Origin: Ganoderma boninense
Taxonomy: Eukaryota; Basidiomycota; Agaricomycetes; Polyporales; Polyporaceae
Assembly (NCBI GenBank): GCA_002900995.3
Contig: CM035312.1
Span: 2,519,217 to 2,583,216, forward strand
DNA: 64,000 bases
Direction of reading: 5' to 3'
The translations under genes were made by a program, and so were the position numbers. Of this stretch, positions 1 to 8,774 are shown piece after piece. Under the pieces are notes generated by a model. The model did not search any database. It was given only the letters and a program-made list of their open reading frames with translations, and was not told the DNA's origin. The stretch's first letter is position 1. Each line of letters opens with the position of its first letter.

Positions 1-3000
1 GGCACGATCCATGACATGGCGCTCCTTCGCTGTGGCGAGCAAAGGCAAGACCCCCAAGTTCAATGAGGTAGCCATCACGCCGAAGTACAAGGCCCCGATT
101 GTCTTCGTTTTCTCTGGCCAAGGCACTCAGCACTTCCAGAGTGAGTACGCTCGTGAAGTGGGACAGTCGACGATGACGCTTACATTGCTCCCCAGTGGGA
201 CGTGATTTGTTCAGGACGTGCGCACCGTTCCATGCCAGCGTCATCGAGCTCGACAAGGTCTACAAGGCTGCGACGGGCTCCTCACTCATCGAGTTGGGTC
301 TCTTCACTGACACCGTCACCGACACCAAGGACCCCCTCGGCGACCCGTGGCCAATCGCGATCACTCTCCCTGCTTTGACACTGCTTCAGCTCGCGCTCGT
401 CGACACCCTCGCTGCCGCTGGTGTGACTCCTGACATCGTCGTCGGCCACTCTGCTGGCGAGACCGCCGTGATCTCTGCCTCCGGTTCCGGCTCGAAGGCG
501 TTGGCTTTGGAGGTGGCGATTGCGCGTGGCCGCGCCATGGCCCTGCTCGAACAAGCCAGTGGCACCATGGCTGCTGTGTCGTGCTCCCCCAAGGACGCCA
601 GCCGCATCATCGCCGAAGTTCACGCGGAGTTGGGTGAGGGAACGCTCACCGTCGGATGCTACAATACTCCTGCCGCCGTTACGTTGTCCGGCGCGGAGTC
701 GCACATCGACCTGGCCGTGAAGAAGGCAGGCGCTGCTGGGATCTTCGCCCGCAAGCTGCGCACAAGGATTCCCGTCCACTCTGACATGATGGCGCTCTGC
801 CAGACCGAGTTCGAGACGCTCGTGCAGGGCGTCTTCGCGCGCTACCCCACATCTGCATCAGCGCCGACCGTGGAGACGTATTCGACGAAGACCGGTGCGC
901 TGTTCACGGAGGCGTTCGACGCGCAGTACTACTGGGACGGCACGATTGGTCCTGTTCGCTTCACCGAGGCCGTCACCGCAATCGCCGCGGCACACAAGCA
1001 TGCGACGTACGTCGAGATCGGGCCCCATCCGGTTCTTACCAGCTACATCTCGTCGATGACGGAGAAGAACACGCTGGTCACCTGCCCGCTCCGCCGTCAG
1101 CGCACGCCGGAGCTGGGGGCAGAGGCGGCTGAATTATTGACTGCCCTCGGGAAGCTTGTCGTCGCCGGGCACAACTGCGTCGACTTCAACGTGCTTACTG
1201 GGGGCGCGAAGGTCTTGGGCAAGGTGCCTGCTTACCCGTTCGCGCCGAAGACTGTGCCGTGGCGGATCCAGAGCGCGGAAATCGCGAGACAGATGCAGCA
1301 CCGCAATGGGCCCCTCAACTATCCTCAGCTGCAGGTCAATGTTCAGACGCACCCCGAGCTCGCCGACCACGTAATTAAAGAGGAGCCGATTATGCCCGCG
1401 GCCGGGTTTATTGAGATGGTGCGCAGTCTGTCGGGATACTGCTGTGTCATTACACACACTGACGGCGTGGGTCGTAGGCTTTCGAGTTTGGTGCGACAGA
1501 GCTCTTTGATGTCGAGTTCCATGGTCTCCTCCCTCTCTCGTCGGAGCGCCCGGTGCCAGTCGAGGTCAAGTTGGAAGGCACTCGCTGGAGCATCAACAGC
1601 GCGGCATCCACAGACTATACGAAGACATGGCCTATCCAGGTAAAGGGTGTCGCTTCCCGCCGTGCACAACAGTTCCTGATCGTTGAACTTGAATACAGTA
1701 CAACCGGCGTCATGCTACTGGCTTCTTGTCGTTCGAGCCGATCGACCGAGCAACCATTCAGACTGTTGACCTCGACTCTCTTCGCAACAAAATGACGGCA
1801 GTTGACATGAACGGTAGGTCATTCATCATCAGAAGGGGCTGCAGGGCTTGCTGACGCTGCACGTAACAGGGTTCTACGAGGGGATGGGCTCTTTTGCGCA
1901 GTTTGGACCCATGTATCGCCGCATCCAGACCTGTCATGTTGCGCGTGGACTCAACGGTCACGGCGAGGTTCTCACTCAGGTTCGAGGTGCCGACATCGAT
2001 ATTCCCAAGTGCGTTCCCAGCATTGGCTCCGCGAATATGGAAATAGCTGCTAACCTCATATCCCTTAGCTTCGCGGACTACTGCCTGCACCCTGCCGTTC
2101 TAGATGCAGCCATCCATGTAGCGGTACACCCGATCTTGACCGGTAATTTCCATCCTGAGTTGTACCACCTTCCATCCAAGGCGTCATCTGTTCGCCTTCT
2201 TCGCCGTGGGCCGCTTCCAAAGACCGTGTATGGCTATGCGACCCTCGTCAAGTGGACCCCTGGTGAGTGGTCGCGTTTTGTGTATCAACTATGGTGTACA
2301 ATGCTCATCAATGCCGAACATCCTAGACGCAATCACCTATAATGCGATGGTCCTTGATGAACAGGGAGCACCCATTCTCGATATCACTGGAATCGACGTT
2401 GCCTTGCACGGTCATCGCGTCAAAGCACTTCCAAGTCGCTTCGAGATCATATACCAGCCTTTGGGTCTCACCATCGGGAGTACACGCGAAGCACCGGGAA
2501 TCTCGGAAGCGTTGCATGTGGACGCCTACGATGCACATTCTTCTAGTGGTAGTGGCACGGCGACCCCGTCGAGCGCTGGAACTGAGTCTGGCACAAACGA
2601 AAGCACCCCGCCATCGTCGGACGACAGTACGTCCGCTCTAGTTCTCTCCTACGTCCGGGGAGAGGAGATGAAGCTTCAGGCAACCCTCTCCACGCTGGAC
2701 GTCTCGGAGCCTCTAACCCTACTCTTCGTTGCACAAGGAGAGCCGGATAGCAGCGCTGCTGCGGGCTTCACGAGAGCGCTGCGCCGCGAGTACCCTTCGT
2801 GGACGGTTCGGGTTGTTACATTCGACTCCTCTTGGGCGCCGGCTCGCGTCGCCCAAGCATCGCGAGAGCTGCTGTCTCTCGCACAGACGGAGGTGGAACT
2901 CAGCATCGACGTCGACGGTTCTGTCTCCGCGCCTCGTGTCGAGCTTGCTGAGGCCCCTGCGTCCCACGCCCCCCTCTCACTCGACAAGCCTTGGACTCTG

Positions 3001-5848
3001 GAGAATGGCGAAGTCATTCAGGTCGACCTTCCGCGTGCCTCGGAAGACCACGCCGTTGTGCAGATCGACGGCGTTACGTCCAGCTCGGCCGGCATTTGGC
3101 AGTTCACTGGGATGACCGCCGGTTCTTCAGTTCCTGTTGTGGGCATCGCGACCAAGTCCGTCTCCAGTCATCTCTCAGCTCACAAGGGAAGCATCGTGGA
3201 GCTCGAGTCGAGCAGCACATCCCTCACTGTTCCCCCTCTTGTGCCCTCTACCATCCTCGCTCTCGCTCTCAGCCCTGCAGCATTCTCGCAACCCGAACGC
3301 CTCAAGGGTGCTCGAGTCCTCATTCACGACCCTCAAGGGGAGCTTGGTGTGCAGCTTCGCGACATTTCCGCCGGCCTGGGCTTGAATGCGACTCTTATCG
3401 GCGGCCTTGAGAAGGCCGACCTCGCGCCAAGCTACCTCGACAAGCCCCACTTCATTCTTTCCGGCTCTCGTGAGAAGAAGGATGTGACCATCCTGCGTTC
3501 TCTCCTCTCCGCGGGTCGCGGACGGATGCTTTTCTGGAACGACCCCGAGGACGGCCTCGCCGGCATCATTGCTAAGGAGCCATGGGTCGTGGGTGATGCT
3601 CTGCGCGCATCGCTCAAGTACCATGAGATGCGGGCAACGCCTGCCGCCTCTATTACTCGCCCCTCTGAGCTCCTCCCGGTTGAGACTTCGAGTGCATCTC
3701 TATCCGTCAGCCTGTTCGATGCGCAGAAGAGCTACCTCCTCATCGGAGGTATCGGCAGTCTCGGTCTATATATGGCTCTTTGGATGTACAAGGTATGATT
3801 CTCATCTCTTTAGTCGCATCGGCCATCTCATTGGTTTTGTCGCAGAACGGCGCCCGGCACATCACTCTCACCTCCCGTTCTGGACCGTCTACGCTCGACA
3901 GGGCAAGGGACTGGGTCTCTCAACGAATCCTCTATCATTTGCGCTCCCTCTCCAATCTGACGCTTCAGACTCTCCCTGCCGATGCAACGTCCACAAATGA
4001 TATGGAGACTGTGCTGCACAGTCTCTCCGCACCCCTCGCTGGATGTATGCTGTTGTCTGTTATGCTCAATGATCGTCTTTTCGTATCACACACTCAGGAA
4101 AGCTTTGAACGCGTCTTTCCCCCAAAGGTTCAGGCTTTAGCAGTCCTCGACCGTGTGCTCGTCCTTGACGACCTAGACTTCATCATTACCTTCTCCTCAG
4201 TATCGGCGATGTTTGGCAATGCTGGTCAAACGAACTACGCAACGTGAGTCAAACTGCCTGTTATATGTCCAATCTTCTGCTCAACGTAGTCTTTAATAGC
4301 GCGAACACTGCATTGGCTGGAATGACGCGCAAGTACAAGAATGCATTCTGCATAGTTTGTCCCGCCATAACCGATAGCAGCGTGATAACAACTACCGATC
4401 GTTCCTACCACTCCCGCTTGCGTCACCTTTCTGCATGGGGAATGCCTGCCCAAGGTTCGTCCCATCGTTGGCTACATGCCATGTTCTCAACCTAATCCGT
4501 TCCATCAAGACTTCTGCGAGTATGTCGGAGATGGTATCCGGAAGCTACGGGATAGCACTATCTGGCAGTACGTTCCCGGCTTCGACTGGCGTGAAGTCCA
4601 CGACAATATGGGCCCCTCCCCGATGTATGACCACCTTGTGCCTCGCGACGCGGACAACGTCGAGACCCAGGATGGCGAGCCGTCCCTCTTGCAGGTTGTT
4701 TGCCGCATCCTCGACGTGAAGGAGGAAGATGTCTCGCCCGACGTCCCGTTGACTTCGTACGGTCTCGACTCGTTGTCGGCCGCATCCCTTTCCTTCGCCC
4801 TCCGTCCGATCGTCTCCGTGTCCCAGCTGCAGCTCCTGGCCGATCTTACTGTTAAGGACCTTCTGGAGAGGGTCGAGGAGGCTGCCGTCGAGTCTACGCA
4901 AGAGCAGCACACTGTTAGCTCGCCGCCGGCCGCGGAACAGGACCCGACAGCAGAGAAGGTTCAGGCGATGGAGGCGTTGCTCGCACGGCTCAGCGCTGAC
5001 CTGCTTCCTTCCGCGGTGGAGGGTCCTGCTCAGCGCGAAGCTCTTGGCTCAATCGTCGTCACAGGAACAACGGGCAGTCTCGGAGCCCATGCCCTCGCGC
5101 ACCTTCTCGAGATCTCCCGTTTCAAGAAGGTCTACGCCCTCATCCGCCTGAGTGACGATGGAGTGGGCGCAAAGGAGCGCCAAGTGTCCGCGTTCAAGTT
5201 CCGCGGTCTCGACACCGCTCTTCTCGAATCCGCTCACTTCCAGGCCGTGACGTGCGTGCTTGACAAACCGTCGCTCGGTATGTCCCAAGAGGTGTATCAG
5301 GAGGTGAGCACACTGGTCCATCTGATCGCATTCTCTGTCTCACAATATTGTAGATCCGGGCTAGCGTTTCGCACATCCTCCACCTCGGTGAGTGACTACC
5401 CATTTTCTGGTTGGTCTCATCACTGATTTGTCTTGCAGGATGGCCCATCAACCTTCAGGCCCCCTTGCCCTTGTTTGAGGGCCCCTTGATGGCGCTGTGC
5501 GGCCTCATCAACCTTGCCAAGGATGCGCAAGAATTTGGGCCAGTCATGCTTCTCTATGGTAGTAGTCTGGGTATCTTCCGCAGTAAGTGGCTTGTGGACA
5601 TCCCAATTCTTAGAAGCTTTCTCATGGTGACACCGACAGATTATAAGGAGACTACATACCCCAAGGAGGTGCCAATCGCCGCGAGCGTCGCAGTTGGGGC
5701 CGGGTACACGGAGTCCAAGTGGGTTGCTGAACAGCTACTTCAGATCGCGGCGGAGAGGAAGGTCGTCCAGTCCGTCGTCATCCGTATTGGACAGTTGAGC
5801 GGTGGCGTAAACGGCGTCTGGAGCGTGTCAGAATGGCTGCCGTCTATG
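1..5848 (+). repeat. Left arm of a ~5.85 kb inverted duplication (PKS copy 1)
   Basis: This arm matches 19758-25613 on the opposite strand, introns included. Over the first ~250 bases I count about eight mismatches (roughly 97 % identity). The match ends abruptly near 5848. At its left edge it runs out of the window, so the true arm may be longer. Identity is not uniform: see the diverged patches at about 3905-4600 and 5390-5640. Confidence 0.9.
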
Positions 5849-5893
5849 ACACGCGGGGATTTACAAAATTCGAGGGGGATGAGAACGGAATGA
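1..5893 (+). CDS. Polyketide synthase copy 1 (AT-DH-psiER-KR-ACP-TR), 5' outside window, 3' truncated
   Basis: Multidomain reducing polyketide synthase. The KS domain lies before the window. Joining the exons across 12 short introns (141-195, 1419-1477, 1640-1698, 1814-1869, 2009-2068, 2263-2326, 3793-3845, 4244-4299, 4455-4509, 5304-5353, 5388-5438, 5583-5639) gives: acyltransferase with FSGQGTQ and GHSAGE; DH hotdog starting HPELADH...PAAGFIEM and the second half with LHPAVLDAAIH; a degenerate ER-like region; ketoreductase ([22 protein letters not shown]); carrier protein ([10 protein letters not shown]); and a thioester reductase ([22 protein letters not shown]). Homology to the second copy stops near 5848, just after WLPSM. 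The frame then runs 14 unrelated codons to a TGA at 5891-5893, so roughly the last 200 residues of the reductase are missing. The family and domain order are clear. Whether this copy still works is doubtful. Confidence 0.85.
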
Positions 5894-6141
5894 AAAACGA
5901 TAATGTAAAATGTCACCTTTTGCGCGAGATCTTCCCGTAGATAGAAATAGAAATTTATACATTGCCCAGAACGCCCGCGATAACGCGCCGTTTCGGCCTG
6001 CGTTCCGATCGCGTTACAATGTGACGTTCTACGTCACATTCTACGGTACGCCATACGTCATGGAGAACTTCAGGTTTGGCTGAAAGTTTAGAAGTCAATG
6101 AAATATCGAGTTTCGAGGCCGGGAAAACGTCAGAAATCACG
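5849..6141. other. AT-richer unrelated sequence after the PKS-1 breakpoint
   Basis: From the point where PKS homology ends to the scaffold gap, the sequence is more AT-rich than its surroundings and shares nothing visible with the 3' end of the second PKS copy. It contains a short perfect hairpin (6018-6040). I see no coding potential beyond the 14-codon tail of PKS-1. It could be the end of an inserted mobile element or a scaffold-edge repeat, but no terminal repeat or target-site duplication can be shown with the gap in place. Confidence 0.4.
6018..6040. repeat. Perfect inverted repeat, 10-bp arms, 3-nt loop
   Basis: AATGTGACGT, then TCT, then ACGTCACATT. Each arm holds a TGACGT half-site of the kind bound by bZIP factors. 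It lies about 125 bp downstream of the PKS-1 stop and 100 bp before the gap. It could equally be part of a mobile-element terminus. Confidence 0.6.
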
Positions 6142-6241
6142 NNNNNNNNNNNNNNNNNNNNNNNNNNNNNNNNNNNNNNNNNNNNNNNNNNNNNNNNNNN
6201 NNNNNNNNNNNNNNNNNNNNNNNNNNNNNNNNNNNNNNNNN
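6142..6241. other. Scaffold gap of 100 N
   Basis: Exactly 100 undetermined bases, the usual placeholder for a gap of unknown size. It separates the truncated 3' end of PKS copy 1 from the rest of the locus, so the true distance, and whether the missing PKS end lies inside, are unknown. Confidence 0.98.
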
Positions 6242-6664
6242 CTTGTGGGCCTTGTGTTTGGCATTGCGATGTACTTTGTGATTCATTTTGTCGATGGCTG
6301 AATGAAACTCGTCAATATGTTGAGGGAGGGAGGGAGAGTCTTCCTGTGGTGGCGCAAACCTCTTAGCTTTGGCTGGATGATTTGAAGGGAGAGGATTGAT
6401 GAGAACGAGGGGATGGAGATGGTTGGTGGGGACAGAGACGCGAGAGGAGAGGAAAGGATCGGGATGGGGTTGGACTGGGTGCACGTTGAATAGATAGAAG
6501 CATGAGGGGAGAGAGAGAAGCACACCTGGACCATCTTTTAGTTGTTGCTTCAGGAGAAGGCTCTCTGGGTTCGAATGGGACCAGCCGACGCGGGCCGAGG
6601 AGGGAGGCGGGTCATATTCAGGGACAGAGAACTGGGAAGAAGGGGGCTCAAGGTTGAGGGGCAT
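6242..6664 (-). CDS. Possible hypothetical protein, C-terminal part lost in the gap
   Basis: Tentative. A start at 6664 opens MPLNLEPPSSQFSVPEYDPP and runs through a plausible first exon to 6526. A GT-AG intron (6367-6525, long for this locus) then leads in frame into a second exon with a charged, His/Lys-rich stretch (HIDEFHSAIDKMNHKVHRNA) that is still open when it enters the N gap. I recognise no family. Support is only the open frame across a usable intron and amino-acid composition that looks more coding than the flanks. The upstream stretch in the same frame is Ser/Pro-rich low complexity and may simply be a pyrimidine-rich leader. It could be non-coding. Confidence 0.3.
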
Positions 6665-7083
6665 GAGGTCGTCGGCGGCCACTAGAAGCGAGAAGCTGGG
6701 GGAATGCGCAGTGAGTGGCACGGGCAAGGAAGTGGGAGAATTGGGAGGGACTGACGAGGAAGAGGGGAGGTGGGAGGGAGCGAGGTGGTGGTTGCCTTGA
6801 CTTGGGGATTGTCGTCGGGGCTGCTTCACACGGAGAGGGAAGGAGGCAGAAGTGGGGGAAGAGGAGGAAGAGGGAGCGAGAGGAGAGGGCTGGGGCAGTG
6901 GCCCGGGGTAAGAAAGGACATTGAGCGAGCAGTGGCCGATGGCAACGTTCGGTGCACGCGACGCGTTCTGCTCAAAGTCGCGTCGCGTCGCGTAGATAAC
7001 CGTCCCGGCGTTTATCTAAGCGCACTGCAAAGAGGCAGCGTTATCCAATTCATACAGTCCTTTCGTCAACATGGCTGGACTAA
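6665..7083. other. Intergenic, purine-rich on the + strand
   Basis: About 420 bases between the putative gapped gene and the methyltransferase 3' end. It is strongly G/A-biased on the + strand, so long spurious open frames appear on both strands. I see no convincing gene or RNA. Confidence 0.5.
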
Positions 7084-8016
7084 CTAGAGTCTCCTCCTCA
7101 CGACCATCCGTTCTCTTCCCACATGACTTTCCAGGCTGACCTCGGGCACCTCGTCCACCACCACCTCCCATCCCTCTCCCAGCACCTCCTCATAGTGTTC
7201 CCCACGCACATAGAACGGCGGTCCCGTCCCATTGTCCTCCTCGATCGGGAACATAAGCGTAATCAGGAACCCACCCGGCTTCACCAGTTTCTTCATCTGA
7301 CGTCCCCACTCAGCCCGACGCGATGGCGGAATCGCCACAAAGAAGCTGTAAGATGCGTCCCCGTAAACGTTCACTGGCAGTGGTCTCCGAGTCAGACCAG
7401 TACGACCTACTCACGTGTAGTCATAGATGACATCAAACTGAACTCCATCAATGCTGAAAAAATCTGCAACCTCGAATCGAACATCAATGTCTTCTTTCAA
7501 CGACGCACGATACCTAGTTTTTGGACGTCCACGTTCCAGTCAAAATATGGCACATGGCATCACGACATTCGATCCCACTCACGCTTCGGCGGCCTCGATC
7601 GCAGTTGGAGAAATATCAGTCCCAAGCGTCTCCATGCCAAGGGATTTTGCAATGTAGATCGCATCGTATCCCTGTTAACAGATGTCCTCATGTGAGTGCT
7701 CTTCATACGACATACTACCCTGAGCTAGCGTACCCGACCACACCCAGGCACGAGAGCTCGACCACTGGCGGGTCCTACACCGCGGCCGATTGGGAGTATG
7801 CCATTGTCCAAAATCTCTTTTAGAGGAGGCTGAACGCTACCCGCATCCCACGGCGTTACATCATTCTTCCTGCAGAGCAACGTGAACTTCAAGATCTAGA
7901 GTACGACGATGCTGCTAAAACTGAGTCGCGTACCATGCGAAGTCCCATCCTTGGTCTTGATGTTCATTGATCATCTTTCGTAACTGGACCATCTGGATTT
8001 GTCGGACCTCAGCCAT
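7084..8016 (-). CDS. TPMT-family SAM-dependent methyltransferase
   Basis: Five exons (7934-8016, 7734-7869, 7583-7671, 7415-7513, 7084-7345) give a 222-residue protein, the usual size for the fungal thiopurine/thiol S-methyltransferase family (PF05724-like). Family landmarks visible: an N-terminal WKNDVTPWDAG segment; SAM-binding motif I ALVPGCGRGYDAIYIA with the following acidic residue in TDIS; YDYTFF before the PPSRRAEWGRQM helix; PPFYVR; and a C-terminal SLESHVGRE. All splice sites are GT-AG and keep frame, so the gene looks intact. Members methylate thiols, halides or small acceptors with SAM, and the substrate here cannot be told. It sits between the two PKS copies on the same strand as GMC-1, so a tailoring or self-protection role is possible but inferred. 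Confidence 0.85.
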
Positions 8017-8774
8017 GGCTGCTTTCGTCGTTTTACTGGTTGGTTGTCGCGGTTGATGGACCGAATCCTCAGGCCTCGGGCCCTGTGCGGATTACGGTGG
8101 CTCTGGTTGGTCATGGGTCACGCGCGCAACAGGTGACAGAAAGCTTCAAAAAAGAAGGGTACGTCACGATTTTTCGGAGAACTCATGCGTGTTGCGGATG
8201 GAACTACCTACTGGGCAACGTCTTGCCAGCCAGTGCGACGACGACGCTGGAGGCCTGATCTCAGAGGGCGCATTCCTCTCCGGATCCGGTCGCGACTGAC
8301 GAGAAGGCCGGTTCTGTCAGTATTCCCACTAGTAGGTATATTTGAGATCATGACAGAGTTCTTGGTATTGTAGTATCAGTCGCAAAATACGGCTGAAGAT
8401 AGAGGGATAGTGCACTTGCTCGGCCGATCCACCATCTACGACAGTAGACGACATGGGTATGTTATTGTTGAATGAGCTCGAGTAGAAGCCACGATAGGGG
8501 TGTTATGCAAGAGATGTTGCCGTTCCAATTGATGATCAGGCCTATGCGTTTGACTTCAATGTGCTTGCTGCGTGCTGAGTACTATTTTGTTATAGGTGCA
8601 TCTCAATTGCTCGAGAAACGTATTCAAATGTGACAACGCCGCCACATTTGACTCTATCTATGATTACACGACATACCCGCCAGTAGCACTTCGACAGGTC
8701 ACGACCGGGAGGAACTTATCCATAGTCGAATCTTGTCTCTATCCTCGTAACCGTCTGTTCGTAGAGCGATATCA
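8017..8774. other. Intergenic between methyltransferase start and GMC-1 stop
   Basis: About 760 bases that must hold the methyltransferase promoter and the GMC-1 3' UTR. No gene seen. The only clear structure is the inverted repeat at 8624-8651. Confidence 0.6.
8624..8651. repeat. Perfect inverted repeat, 9-bp arms, 10-nt spacer
   Basis: TCAAATGTG and CACATTTGA separated by ten bases, about 125 bp downstream of the GMC-1 stop. It contains CANNTG-type (CAAATG/CATTTG) cores. It could be a 3' UTR hairpin or a factor site. No direct evidence for either. Confidence 0.45.

Noticed and set aside
1690..1700. An apparent frameshift in the PKS-1 DH domain after WPIQ
   Set aside because: A 59-nt GT-AG intron (1640-1698) joins WPIQ to [16 protein letters not shown] in frame, and the same intron exists in copy 2.
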